A stretch of 41,176 nucleotides of DNA from an uncultured Synergistales bacterium (GCA_905233725.1 CAJOEM010000012.1:1-41176); one strand, 5' to 3'; shown: positions 15,770 through 23,760, numbered from the stretch's first letter. Notes: generated by a model not told the origin, from the letters alone. Numbers and translations are program-made.

Positions 15770-16486
15770 TTATTTCGCGTTAATCCGGCTGAAAATTTCC
15801 TGATAAGCTTCTTCTACGCCACCAAGATCTCGCCTGAATCTGTCTTTGTCAAGTTTCTCGTTAGTTTTCGCGTCCCAGAATCTGCACGTGTCCGGTGAAA
15901 TTTCGTCCGCTAAAACAATCGTTCCGTCGGGTAATTTGCCGGCTTCGATTTTGAAATCAATCAGCTTCACGCCCAATCCAGCGAAAAACTCACGCATCAC
16001 GTCATTCACTTTGAACGCGAGCGTCTTGATCTCAGCGAGTTCTTTTTCATTCACGATTCCGAGTGCCAGAATGTGATAATCGTTAATCAGCGGGTCATTC
16101 AACTCGTCATTCTTAAGCGAAAATTCCAGCGTAGGATTCTTTAATTCTCGCCCTTCTTCGACACCGTATCTTTTCGAGAACGAACCTGCTGCGACGTTGC
16201 GAACGATAATTTCCAGCGGCACAATCTTCACGGCCTTGACCAGTGTTTCACGATCGCTCAGCTGCTCGACAAAATGAGTTTTCACACCGTGCTTCTCTAG
16301 TAGCGCGAACATTATATTGCTCATCTTGTTATTAATCACGCCTTTGCCTGTAATCGTGCCTTTCTTGAGTCCATTGAAAGCCGTAGCGTCGTCCTTGTAA
16401 TCCACGATGTAATATTCAGGATTATCCGTTGCGAAAACTTTCTTAGCTTTACCCTCGTATAGCTGCTCTAATTTCTTGACATTCAT
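15770..16486 (-). CDS. purC: SAICAR synthetase (phosphoribosylaminoimidazole-succinocarboxamide synthase)
   Basis: Joins CAIR and aspartate using ATP in purine synthesis. [13 protein letters not shown] opens the ATP-grasp-like domain as in E. coli Pur[21 protein letters not shown] and [14 protein letters not shown] are the two family signatures. The frame is open to 16570, but ATG 16486 gives the standard length (238) and start. An alternative ATG at 16501 directly abuts AGGAAGGA. Lies between an orphan ParA gene and purF on the same strand. Confidence 0.96.
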   Translation of the reverse strand: MNVKKLEQLYEGKAKKVFATDNPEYYIVDYKDDATAFNGLKKGTITGKGVINNKMSNIMFALLEKHGVKTHFVEQLSDRETLVKAVKIVPLEIIVRNVAAGSFSKRYGVEEGRELKNPTLEFSLKNDELNDPLINDYHILALGIVNEKELAEIKTLAFKVNDVMREFFAGLGVKLIDFKIEAGKLPDGTIVLADEISPDTCRFWDAKTNEKLDKDRFRRDLGGVEEAYQEIFSRINAK

Positions 16487-16514
16487 AATTAAACAAAACA
16501 TTCCTTCCTGATAA

Positions 16515-17300
16515 TTATTTTCCCAGGAATCTATTTCCCGGGAATTTTTGCTTCTCTGAGCCTGCTTCAAAATCCGAACCAGATTCTACAGCTTCGTCTT
16601 CATCTTCATCATAATAATAATTTTCCTCGACACTCTCATTCCCCCAGGCTTCCTCGAATTTTCCAGTGTCCTTGATGACTTGCACAGCGTTCTCTATTTT
16701 GCGCAGAATTGCGTTGTAATACTCACGCTGAGTCGCAGTCAGTCCAACCGACCAGATATTTCCACGCGCAATATTATACGGAATGTGCTTCAACAGTGGA
16801 AGTTCGCCGATAATCGGGTACTCGCAATCGTACAGCAGCTCCTCAACATGGCGCGCAATCTTCGAGTTATCAAAGCCGAGTTTCACAATCGGGAATTGAT
16901 TCTTAGCCTTTTGATTATTCTTGTCGAGATTCACCGTCTTGTAAATCACGTTCAAATTTACAATCGAGAAAACGTCCGGTCTAATTGGCACGAGAACCAT
17001 GTCCGCGAAACTCATCGCCTCACGAACTCTGTCACTCATACTTGGCGGGCAATCCAGAATCACGAGATCTTCCGGAGCTTTTGCGTCACGTTCCGGTTCC
17101 AAGTTTTTTTTAACTCGCAGCGTGTTCTTGAAATAATTTCCCAGATACAACAATCCGTCGCTGAAATTCCTCTGCGGATCTAAATCTATCGCGAGAACTT
17201 TCTTGCCCCTGAACAGCGCTAACTCAGTCAGTATTATCGACAGTGTAGTTTTTCCGACTCCGCCTTTGACATTAGCTATTGCGATTGCCATTTCCGACAT
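16515..17300 (-). CDS. Orphan ParA/Soj-family ATPase
   Basis: ParA-type ATPase of about 261 residues. The deviant Walker A is [11 protein letters not shown] (signature Lys at the start), Walker A' is AIDLDPQRN and Walker B is [12 protein letters not shown] 17300 has AGGGTG at 9 bases; a GTG at 17312 is the alternative. The C-terminus (~30 residues, [13 protein letters not shown]...) is strongly acidic and probably disordered. There is no ParB gene and no parS-like palindrome nearby, so chromosome partitioning is unlikely. Position or polarity of a cargo protein is the common role of such orphans (as in MinD, MipZ, PpfA). It sits inside a metabolic operon (trpF-like, DMT transporter, purC, purF). 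Confidence 0.85.
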   Translation of the reverse strand: MSEMAIAIANVKGGVGKTTLSIILTELALFRGKKVLAIDLDPQRNFSDGLLYLGNYFKNTLRVKKNLEPERDAKAPEDLVILDCPPSMSDRVREAMSFADMVLVPIRPDVFSIVNLNVIYKTVNLDKNNQKAKNQFPIVKLGFDNSKIARHVEELLYDCEYPIIGELPLLKHIPYNIARGNIWSVGLTATQREYYNAILRKIENAVQVIKDTGKFEEAWGNESVEENYYYDEDEDEAVESGSDFEAGSEKQKFPGNRFLGK

Positions 17301-17327
17301 GTAATTAATCACCCTTTCGCAAAAAAA

Positions 17328-18182
17328 TTATTTTCTCATCGATAATATTATGCCAGAAATTACAAGAATCATTCCGACTAAATTCACGAATCCGATTTGC
17401 TCCGAGTAAATCACGCTGCCAATCAACACCGCTGTAACCGGTTCAATCGACGCAACTACCGGAACTTTGCTCATGTCCGAACTCGATAATTTTCCAATCC
17501 CTGCGTAATATACCACGTATGTCAACGCCGTCGGAATCAATCCGTACAGGAAGCCCAGTCCGAGAAATTTCGCCTCAAAAATTCCGAAGCCAGGCGGCAC
17601 AAACACAGCCAAGAATATCGCCGCGAAAATGAAGCTATACGCGCTGACTATCAACGGATCAGAATCATCGCCGGATAATTTCGCAAAAATCGGAGCCATG
17701 CCGTAGCAAAATCCCGAGCCAATTCCGCAGCAAATGCCGATTAACGAAACTTCCGGATTCAGAATATTTCCGCCAGTTACCGTCAAGATGCAGCCGAGAA
17801 TATTTATCGCAAGAGCAAGAATTTTCACGCGCGAGAATTTTTCACCAAACAGAATTTTCGACGCTATCGACGTGAAAACCGGTGCCGTGTACATCAGGAC
17901 CGCAGCAATCGCCATGCCGTTAAGCCTAATCGAGTTGCTGTAAAAAATATTAAATACGCCGTTCGAAATTATTCCGAGCAAAACACACGCTAAGAAAACT
18001 CTCCTGCTCACGTGAAAAAATTTCTCACGAGATCTCACCAGCGAAAATCCAAACGTTATCAAGAACGCGAAAGACATTCTCAGGAAAATCGATATCGAAC
18101 CCTCAGCTCCAAACGCAGCGAAAGTCTTCTCGAAAATGCCAATCGTCCCCCAAAGAACGCCGGATAAAAATATCAGCAACAT
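17328..18182 (-). CDS. DMT-superfamily (EamA) transporter
   Basis: 284 residues with about ten hydrophobic helices in two repeated halves, the EamA layout. FLSGVLWGTIGIFEKTFAAFG and, in the second half, ASIEPVTAVLIGSVIYSEQ are typical phrases (S-x-x-E-P-V-x-A). An inner-membrane exporter or importer of amino acids, nucleotides or other metabolites; the substrate cannot be told. Starts 2 bases after the trpF-like gene stops, so co-translation with it is likely; a link to aromatic or purine metabolites is speculation. Confidence 0.9.
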   Translation of the reverse strand: MLLIFLSGVLWGTIGIFEKTFAAFGAEGSISIFLRMSFAFLITFGFSLVRSREKFFHVSRRVFLACVLLGIISNGVFNIFYSNSIRLNGMAIAAVLMYTAPVFTSIASKILFGEKFSRVKILALAINILGCILTVTGGNILNPEVSLIGICCGIGSGFCYGMAPIFAKLSGDDSDPLIVSAYSFIFAAIFLAVFVPPGFGIFEAKFLGLGFLYGLIPTALTYVVYYAGIGKLSSSDMSKVPVVASIEPVTAVLIGSVIYSEQIGFVNLVGMILVISGIILSMRK

Positions 18183-18184
18183 GA

Positions 18185-18808
18185 TTACTCGAAAACTTCA
18201 GCCTTTGATTCGCGAACTGTGTTTATGAACTTCATGACCTTGCGAAAATCTTTCAAGCGCTTCGCCTCGACACCTGAGCAAACGTCCAGACAATACGGCA
18301 CGGGATTTAATAACAAAGCTTGCGTAACATTTTCCGGATTCAAGCCGCCTGATAAAAAATATTTCCGCCGCGCATGACTGACATATGACCAGTCGAATTT
18401 GTCGCCATCTTTGCTGCCACCGCTCAACATAACGAAATCTGCTCTCGAACCCATAGCGCGTTCAACGTCCATCGCTGTGTGAATCTCGAATGACTTGATA
18501 ATCTGGCAATGTGTGTACTCACGCAAAGCAGAAACATATTCGCCGTTCTCATGACCGTTAAGCTGCACGAAATCAAGCCCGGCAGTCTCAGCAGTCATCG
18601 CAACAGTCTCGAGCGTCTCGTCGTAAAACACGCCAACTGCTTCGATATTGCTGCGTAATTTTGCGCGTAATAAGCCGGCATATTCTGGCGCGACAAATCT
18701 GCGACTGTTCGGCAAAAATATAAATCCTGCGTAATCCGGTCTGAAATCATTTATAAGCTTTATTTCCATTTCGTTGCGAATCCCGCAAATTTTTACTTTG
18801 ACTTTCAT
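18185..18808 (-). CDS. trpF: TrpF-like (phosphoribosylanthranilate isomerase) protein with altered active site
   Basis: 207 residues, normal TrpF length, (beta/alpha)8 fold. The catalytic base motif KICGIRN (Cys8) is intact and LSGGLNPENV and DVCSGVEAKRLKD match the family. However, the segment that normally reads L-L-D-x...G-G-T-G-x-x-F-D-W reads VMLSGGSKDGDKFDW: the general acid Asp is replaced by Ser (or is shifted), and the phosphate-binding GG(T/S)G loop is changed. QLHG is also QLNG here. No other trp gene is in the window. It may be a weak or repurposed isomerase, so the symbol reflects family and not proven activity. First gene of a minus-strand run; AGGGAGG lies upstream. Confidence 0.8.
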   Translation of the reverse strand: MKVKVKICGIRNEMEIKLINDFRPDYAGFIFLPNSRRFVAPEYAGLLRAKLRSNIEAVGVFYDETLETVAMTAETAGLDFVQLNGHENGEYVSALREYTHCQIIKSFEIHTAMDVERAMGSRADFVMLSGGSKDGDKFDWSYVSHARRKYFLSGGLNPENVTQALLLNPVPYCLDVCSGVEAKRLKDFRKVMKFINTVRESKAEVFE

Positions 18809-18826
18809 GTGCGTTAGAGCCTCCCT

Positions 18827-18854
18827 CTTGAAACTTGAAACTTGAAACTTGCAA
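18827..18854. repeat. Heptamer tandem repeat between divergent genes
   Basis: CTTGAAA three times (18827-18847), then an imperfect fourth copy CTTGCAA (18848-18854). It lies between the trpF-like gene (minus) and cobU (plus). The minus strand reads TTTCAAG repeated. Confidence 0.9.
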
Positions 18855-18868
18855 TTTGAATGTGTGAA

Positions 18869-18874
18869 TATAAT
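18869..18874 (+). promoter_or_regulatory. Candidate -10 element (TATAAT) for cobU
   Basis: Perfect TATAAT ends 11 bases before the cobU ATG. Possible -35 elements (CTTGCA or TTGCAA, 14-15 bases upstream) are short of ideal spacing. If used, the transcript would start about 5 bases before ATG and be almost leaderless. Confidence 0.4.
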
Positions 18875-18885
18875 AATATCAGGTT

Positions 18886-19437
18886 ATGCTAATATTTATC
18901 TCAGGAAGTTCGAGAAGCGGAAAAAGTTCGTTCGCCGAATCACGATTAACAGCATTTGCAAAAGATTCGCCAAAGATTTACATTGCAACGTCAAGAATCA
19001 ATAACTCAGACCCGGAAATGCTGCGACGAATTCAAAATCACAGGCTCATGCGCAGAGACAAGAATTTCACAACAATCGAGAAATCCGAGGACCTGCACGA
19101 AATCCTGAAGCAAATTCCGGAAAATTCCGCGATATTACTCGAGAGTTTATCAAGTCTTGCTGCTAACGAAATGTTTCGGGAAAATCGCGTGCTCTCACCT
19201 GAAATTGTCTTCGCGAAAATTTGGCGTGATATTGCGAATTTGCGTGATAAAGCTAAAATCCTGATAATAGTCTCGGACGATATATTTTCCGACGGGATTG
19301 CTTACGACGAACTGACCATGAAATATATTAAATTGCTCGGGAGGCTTCACGTGAAAATCGCGAGTGAAAGTGATGAAAATTGCGAAATTTTTTCGGGTAT
19401 AATAATAAATTATGAGCGGACAATTAAATTTAAATGA
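18886..19437 (+). CDS. cobU: Adenosylcobinamide kinase/guanylyltransferase (CobU-like)
   Basis: Bifunctional enzyme that phosphorylates adenosylcobinamide and then forms GDP-cobinamide for cobalamin assembly. The P-loop GSSRSGKSSFAE starts at residue 7, YIAT follows as in CobU, and RRIQNHRLMRRDKNFTTIE holds the His that takes the GMP moiety. LESLSSLAANEMF stands for the usual D-C-L-T-x-W-x-x-N. LGRLHVKIA matches the C-terminal G-x-x-N-Q-x-x-A region but with LH for NQ. Divergent but recognisable, length 183 normal. There is no good Shine-Dalgarno. It overlaps the Mrr-like gene by 26 bases. Confidence 0.85.
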   Translation: MLIFISGSSRSGKSSFAESRLTAFAKDSPKIYIATSRINNSDPEMLRRIQNHRLMRRDKNFTTIEKSEDLHEILKQIPENSAILLESLSSLAANEMFRENRVLSPEIVFAKIWRDIANLRDKAKILIIVSDDIFSDGIAYDELTMKYIKLLGRLHVKIASESDENCEIFSGIIINYERTIKFK

Positions 19438-19966
19438 CGATATTAATATTAATAACAAGAAAGATATTTCCGGGATAAATCCTGACGACGAATCTGAATA
19501 TCAATACATAGCTGAGCAAATTCTTGCGCACCTGAACACACTTTCTCCTTCAGGCTTCGAGCAGCTTGTCACAGATTTGCTCATAAAAATGGGCTACGAA
19601 GTCTTCAAGAACGCACGACGACGAGCCAGCAGTTCAGCAATTCAGGGAATAATCGTCGAAGATCGCCCGGGATTTCGCCCGATATATTTTCAGACGCGAA
19701 AACTTGAGAAAGGCAGCATAATCACTAGCTGGAACATGCATAATTTCACAGACGCAACATCTCGAAAAGGCGGTCGTGGATTAATCGTGACGAATGCAAG
19801 CTTCTCAAAACCCGCTCAGGATTACGCAACTCAGAAAAAAATAATCTTGATTGACGGAAATATTCTTGCGCGCCTCATGATCGTGCATAATTTCTGCGTG
19901 AACGTGAAAGAAGTCGTCGAAGTTAAGTCAGTCGATCCGTCTGCTTTCAGTGAGTACGAGTTCTAA
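19412..19966 (+). CDS. Mrr-like restriction endonuclease-fold protein with damaged active site
   Basis: 184 residues. A charged Asn/Asp-rich N-terminus (1-35) precedes an Mrr catalytic-type domain: LSPSGFEQLVTDLLIKMGYE, GIIVEDRPGFRPIYFQTRK, GGRGLIVTNASFSKPAQDYA and IILIDGNILARLMI follow the order of the family. In active Mrr proteins the core reads G-D-x-G-I-D-G-I-I and Q-A-K. Here the Asp is Gln78 (AIQGII), the G-D-x-G is SSSA, and Q-x-K is Q94-T-R96, with Lys only at 97. DNA cleavage is therefore doubtful. The N-terminal winged helix of full Mrr (about 300 residues) is missing. It overlaps cobU by 26 bases and cbiA by 17 bases, so it is part of the cobalamin operon and not a defence island. 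Confidence 0.8.
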   Translation: MSGQLNLNDDININNKKDISGINPDDESEYQYIAEQILAHLNTLSPSGFEQLVTDLLIKMGYEVFKNARRRASSSAIQGIIVEDRPGFRPIYFQTRKLEKGSIITSWNMHNFTDATSRKGGRGLIVTNASFSKPAQDYATQKKIILIDGNILARLMIVHNFCVNVKEVVEVKSVDPSAFSEYEF

Positions 19967-21311
19967 ACACAATCACAATCCCGGAATATTAATCTCCGCT
20001 GCAAATTCCAATTCCGGCAAAACGATCACAAGCTGCATAATCCTGCGTGCCCTGAAAAAACTCGGCGTGAAAACCTGCGCGTACAAAACTGGTCCGGACT
20101 ATCTCGACACGAAATATCTGCGCTTTTTCGGCGATTGCGACGTGTATAATCTTGACTCCTGGCTAATCGGCGAAAAATCCGTGAAAGAACTTTTTACCCA
20201 GACTTCACGTGATTGCGACGTTGCCATAATCGAAGGCGCTATGGGGCTTTACGACGGCGGCAAATTCAGTTCGGCTGAGATTGCGAAATTGCTGAACGTG
20301 CCGGTGATTCTGGTTTTGAATGTGAAATCAATCGGTGAAAGTGCAGCAGCTATGGCTCTGGGATTCAAGAATTACGACGAGTATATCAATCGCAATTTTG
20401 CGGGCGTAATTCTGAATTGCATTGGCTCTGAATCTCACGCGAAAATAATCTCAAACGAACTCGCGAAACATGGCGTGAAAATTCTTGGCATTATCAAGCG
20501 CGATGAAAATCTCAAATTCCCGGACAGACATTTGGGCTTGATACCGATCAATGAACTCGAAAATATTGCTAAGCCTGACGCACTCGAAAATTTTGCAGGA
20601 AATATAAATCTTGACGCAATAATACAAATCGCGAACTCGAATCCAAAAATCAAAACTCAAACGCAAATCTCACGCGCAATATCAGCTTCAGAAATTTCAC
20701 TCGCTATAGCATACGACGAAGCATTTTCATTCTACTATTCCGAGAGCCTCGAAGCCTTGAAAAATTCCGGGATCAATCTCAAATTTTTCAGCCCGATTCA
20801 CGACACGAAAATTCCAGATGCAAATGGCTATTTATTCGGCGGCGGTTATCCTGAAATATACGCTGCAAAACTTCAAAAAAATTCCGAAATTCGCGCGCAA
20901 ATTCTCAACGCAGCAAACTCCGGGAAAATTATCCTGGCTGAATGTGGCGGCTTAATGTATCTGTGTGAATCAATCACTAATCTTGACGGCAAGAAATTCG
21001 AAATGTGCGGCGTAATCCCAGACGATTGCGTCATGACAAACAGACCTGTAATCGGCTATATCGAAGCTAAAGCTCTGCGTGAAAATATCCTGTGCAAAAA
21101 AAACGAACTCATACACGCGCACGAGTTCCATTTCTCAAAATTGATTAACAAACATGTAGAGAATGCATTTGAACTGAAACGAAGATCCACTGGAAGCACA
21201 TGGTTGGGTGGATATTCTACGAAAAATATCTTAGCCTCATATATGCACATAAATTTCTGGGGAAATAAGACGTTACTCCGAAATTTGATTGACTCCCTCA
21301 GAAACGCATAG
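19950..21311 (+). CDS. cbiA: Cobyrinate a,c-diamide synthase
   Basis: Amidates the a and c side chains of cobyrinate using glutamine and ATP, in cobalamin synthesis. GTG start at 19950 inside the end of the Mrr-like gene. The N-terminal dethiobiotin-synthetase-like half carries ISAANSNSGKTITSCII (P-loop) and KTGPDYLDTKYL. The C-terminal class I-like glutaminase half carries GGGYPEIYAA, LAECGGLMYLCES with the catalytic Cys, and HAHEFHFSKL with the His. 453 residues is the usual length. Other cob/cbi genes must lie elsewhere. Confidence 0.95.
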   Translation: MSTSSKHNHNPGILISAANSNSGKTITSCIILRALKKLGVKTCAYKTGPDYLDTKYLRFFGDCDVYNLDSWLIGEKSVKELFTQTSRDCDVAIIEGAMGLYDGGKFSSAEIAKLLNVPVILVLNVKSIGESAAAMALGFKNYDEYINRNFAGVILNCIGSESHAKIISNELAKHGVKILGIIKRDENLKFPDRHLGLIPINELENIAKPDALENFAGNINLDAIIQIANSNPKIKTQTQISRAISASEISLAIAYDEAFSFYYSESLEALKNSGINLKFFSPIHDTKIPDANGYLFGGGYPEIYAAKLQKNSEIRAQILNAANSGKIILAECGGLMYLCESITNLDGKKFEMCGVIPDDCVMTNRPVIGYIEAKALRENILCKKNELIHAHEFHFSKLINKHVENAFELKRRSTGSTWLGGYSTKNILASYMHINFWGNKTLLRNLIDSLRNA

Positions 21312-21340
21312 CTTCACAAATTTTCACAAACTTTACAAAC

Positions 21341-21415
21341 TGGAGCCGGTGAACGGATTTGAACCGTTGACCTGCGCATTACGAGTGCGCTGCTCTGCCA
21401 CTGAGCCACACCGGC
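21341..21415 (-). tRNA. tRNA-Thr (anticodon CGT)
   Basis: Full cloverleaf on the minus strand: acceptor GCCGGTG/CACCGGC, anticodon stem/loop GCGCA-CTCGTAA-TGCGC, T-arm AACGG-TTCAAAT-CCGTT, discriminator T and encoded CCA. Confidence 0.97.
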
Positions 21416-21432
21416 ATCTTTCACAAGCAAAG

Positions 21433-21461
21433 ATTTTAACAGCAGATTTGCATTTTGACAA
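21433..21461 (-). promoter_or_regulatory. Promoter of tRNA-Thr
   Basis: TTGTCA (21456-21461) and TAAAAT (21433-21438) are exactly 17 bases apart on the minus strand, with the tRNA start 17 bases downstream of the -10. Both elements are near consensus and point at the tRNA. Confidence 0.75.
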
Positions 21462-21482
21462 GCTTATCGCAAAAAAAATTTT

Positions 21483-22280
21483 TCACGGCACGACTGCACG
21501 CCACGAAACTATCGCTGCCAACGCAAATTCAATCCATCGTTCGAACTTCGTGAAAATAAAATCCATCGTCAACGGCAACATAACCGTCAAGACCATGAAG
21601 CCCAACGCAACTTTCACTGGCAATCCCACGACAAACACATTCATCTGTGGCACAGTCCTCGCAAGAAATCCAAGTCCAATATCTGCCAAAACCAGCGCGC
21701 AATAAAACGGAATCACCATGCGAATCGCTAACACGAACAAATTTTGCAGCCAAGTTCCCAGCGACATGTCATTCACCGGGAAAATTACCAGCTGACCAAG
21801 CGGCACGAGCTTCAAACTTTCAATCAGGCTTTGAACCATCAATAAATGCCCGTTCCATCTGAAATAAAACCACAACGCCATCAGAAAATTCAGCTGCCCA
21901 AGAATCGAAGTCTCGCTCTGTGTCGTCGGGTCCATGACTTGAGCCATCGAGAAGCCAATAACGCTGCCGGTCTGTTCACCAGCAACACGCAACGCCTGCA
22001 GCGGTAACGCCGAAATAAATCCCAGCGCAATGCCGATTAATAATTCACGAACTCCCAACGCTCCCAGAAATATCACGCTGTCGAAATATACCAACGGGAT
22101 TTCATCTGCCTTGATAATGCCAATCGAACACACAGCAAGCATAACCGAGAAAATATATCTCAACGGCGTCGGAGCCATAACAGAAACAAACACCGGCGAA
22201 CTGAACATCAATCCCAAAAATCTCAGGTGCAGCAAAACGTAGACTAATATCAAATTCGCTGGCAGATTTATTTCGCGCAT
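21483..22280 (-). CDS. fliR: Flagellar export gate protein FliR
   Basis: 265-residue inner-membrane protein of the flagellar type III export gate, with five or six hydrophobic helices. The N-terminus LILVYVLLHLRFLGLMFSSP and VRELLIGIALGFISALPLQA fit the SctT/FliR family. Starts at ATG 22280, overlapping the fliQ stop by one base. It is the last gene of the operon: where many genomes continue with flhB and flhA, here a tRNA-Thr and the cobalamin genes follow, so flhB/flhA must be elsewhere. Confidence 0.95.
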   Translation of the reverse strand: MREINLPANLILVYVLLHLRFLGLMFSSPVFVSVMAPTPLRYIFSVMLAVCSIGIIKADEIPLVYFDSVIFLGALGVRELLIGIALGFISALPLQALRVAGEQTGSVIGFSMAQVMDPTTQSETSILGQLNFLMALWFYFRWNGHLLMVQSLIESLKLVPLGQLVIFPVNDMSLGTWLQNLFVLAIRMVIPFYCALVLADIGLGFLARTVPQMNVFVVGLPVKVALGFMVLTVMLPLTMDFIFTKFERWIEFALAAIVSWRAVVP

Positions 22281-22555
22281 TAATTTACGAATCGCTCAAG
22301 CTGTCCGAGAATCTCGCGCGTCATCATGAGCATTTTCTGACCCATCCACGGCGATAATAATACAATGCACAAGAACACCGCCAAAATCTTCGGGATAAAT
22401 ATCAGCGTCTGCTCCTGAATCGACGTAGCTGTCTGCAAAATTCCGATTAATAATCCTACGACCATCGCAACGAGCAATATCGGCAACACGACTGACAACA
22501 TCGTCCAAATTGCCTCGTTCATAATATCCGACAAACTCAAAACAGTCGGCTGCAT
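22280..22555 (-). CDS. fliQ: Flagellar export gate protein FliQ
   Basis: 91 residues with two hydrophobic helices ([21 protein letters not shown] and [14 protein letters not shown]), the standard SctS/FliQ size and layout. The phrase [16 protein letters not shown] matches the conserved Q-x-x-T-x-I-x-E-x-T-L-x-F-x-P-K motif. Four or five copies pack with FliP5R1 in the export gate. Overlaps fliR by one base. A 12-bp tandem repeat fills the gap to fliP. Confidence 0.97.
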   Translation of the reverse strand: MQPTVLSLSDIMNEAIWTMLSVVLPILLVAMVVGLLIGILQTATSIQEQTLIFIPKILAVFLCIVLLSPWMGQKMLMMTREILGQLERFVN

Positions 22556-22573
22556 TCTAACTCACTCACTTTC

Positions 22574-22596
22574 ACTCAATCAATTACTCAATCAAT
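22574..22596. repeat. 12-bp tandem repeat between fliP and fliQ
   Basis: ACTCAATCAATT (22574-22585) is followed by ACTCAATCAAT (22586-22596), an exact duplication apart from the last base. Confidence 0.9.
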
Positions 22597-22609
22597 CTAC
22601 ACGAGAATT

Positions 22610-23497
22610 TTACGGCACGTTTGTGAAGCTCTTCAATATGCTGACGACAACAAGATTCCAGCCATCAGCCATAACGAATAATAATATCTTGAACGGCAGC
22701 GAGATCATCATCGGCGGCAACATCATCATGCCCATCGCAAGCAAAACGCTCGAAACAACCATGTCAACAACTATGAACGGGATATAAATCACAACTCCCA
22801 TTTGAAACGCCGTTTTCAATTCGCTCAACATGAACGCAGGAACTAATACTCGTGTTGGCACGTCATTCTGATTCGCTGGTCTCTGAATTTCAGACATAGA
22901 TACGATTAACGACAACTCTTCCTGGCGCGTGTACCTGAACATAAAATTGCGAACTGGCTCAATAGTCTTGTCCCAGGCTTCCTCAATCTGTATATTCCCG
23001 GACATGTACGGCTCGATTGCGTCAACGTAAACTCGATTCCAAGTCGGGTACATCGTGAACAGCGTCAAGAACAACGCCAGGCCTGCCACAACTTGCTGCG
23101 GGGGTGATTGTTGCAAGCCAATCGCTCTCTGGACAAATCCCAAAACGATTATTATTCGCGTGAAACTCGTAAGCATTAGCAAAATCGCTGGCACAAGGCT
23201 CAAGACAGTCATCAATGCCAGGACTTGAAGCGTCAACGCAACATCAGCCGGTGAATCCGCACGACCTAATCCGAACTGAATCGACGGCAGCGGCAAATTC
23301 GTATTCAGATTTACACTCGAACTTGAACTCGAACTTGAATTTCCAGAACTAGAGCTTGAACTTGCACTTGAACTCCGCGAACTCTGAGCCGCACTAGAAA
23401 AATCCGCGGGAATCAACACGAAAATAATCACGAGAATCACAATCCAGAATTTATTTCTCAATTTGCTTCTCAGTCTTGGCATTAATCCACTCGTCAT
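22610..23497 (-). CDS. fliP: Flagellar export gate protein FliP with Ser-rich insert
   Basis: Core of the flagellar export gate. 295 residues; ATG 23497 is supported by AGGTGG a few bases upstream. A signal sequence (FWIVILVIIFVLIPADFSSA) is followed by a ~30-residue, almost pure Ser stretch before the conserved part. TILSLVPAILLMLTSFTRI-like sequence, QRAIGLQQSPPQQVV and GLALFLTLFTMYP match FliP, but the usual P-P-N-Q reads P-P-Q-Q. At the C-terminus GVVIYIPFIVVDMVVSSVLL and MGMMMLPPMMISLPFKILLF are typical. The start overlaps fliO by 47 bases. The Ser tract, absent from textbook FliP, would be periplasmic after signal removal. Confidence 0.95.
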   Translation of the reverse strand: MTSGLMPRLRSKLRNKFWIVILVIIFVLIPADFSSAAQSSRSSSASSSSSSGNSSSSSSSSVNLNTNLPLPSIQFGLGRADSPADVALTLQVLALMTVLSLVPAILLMLTSFTRIIIVLGFVQRAIGLQQSPPQQVVAGLALFLTLFTMYPTWNRVYVDAIEPYMSGNIQIEEAWDKTIEPVRNFMFRYTRQEELSLIVSMSEIQRPANQNDVPTRVLVPAFMLSELKTAFQMGVVIYIPFIVVDMVVSSVLLAMGMMMLPPMMISLPFKILLFVMADGWNLVVVSILKSFTNVP

Positions 23498-23744
23498 AAG
23501 TCCACCTGCCCATCAATCGCGCTCCGGAATTTCCCGAAATCACAATCGCAAGAACATAATCGCCGCATCGCAGCACAAAAAACATGTCCCTGACACTCAG
23601 GCGCAGGGACGAAATTATCTTCACATTCTCAGAATCGCCGACACGTCCTTTAGACTTCATGTAGCGCACGAAAATCACCGCACCTACACAGAATACCGCA
23701 AGCGTTACAAGAACTTTCGCAAAATATAACGCTTCAACAGACAT
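23451..23744 (-). CDS. fliO: Flagellar protein FliO-like
   Basis: 97 residues, one N-terminal membrane helix (FAKVLVTLAVFCVGAVIFV) and a small cytoplasmic beta domain (ISSLRLSVRDMFFVLRCGDYVLAIVI), as in FliO. FliO aids assembly of the FliP ring. Sequence identity in this family is low, so the call relies on size, topology, and its place directly before fliP, which it overlaps by 47 bases. There is no good Shine-Dalgarno; a 10-bp duplication puts a second, out-of-frame ATG ten bases upstream. Confidence 0.85.
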   Translation of the reverse strand: MSVEALYFAKVLVTLAVFCVGAVIFVRYMKSKGRVGDSENVKIISSLRLSVRDMFFVLRCGDYVLAIVISGNSGARLMGRWTYDEWINAKTEKQIEK

Positions 23745-23760
23745 AACTAGACATAACTAG
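23741..23760. repeat. 10-bp tandem repeat at the fliO start
   Basis: ACATAACTAG twice in perfect register. The first copy contains the fliO start codon (complement of CAT). Confidence 0.95.

Noticed and set aside
16515-17300. Plasmid or chromosome partition locus
   Set aside because: No ParB gene and no palindromic parS-like site was seen in the flanks.
19412-19966. A restriction-modification or defence island
   Set aside because: No methyltransferase, helicase or other defence gene is near, and the Mrr-like active site is altered.
21312-21340. Terminator between cbiA and tRNA-Thr
   Set aside because: The stretch has repeated ACAAA-like words but no stem-loop with a T-run.
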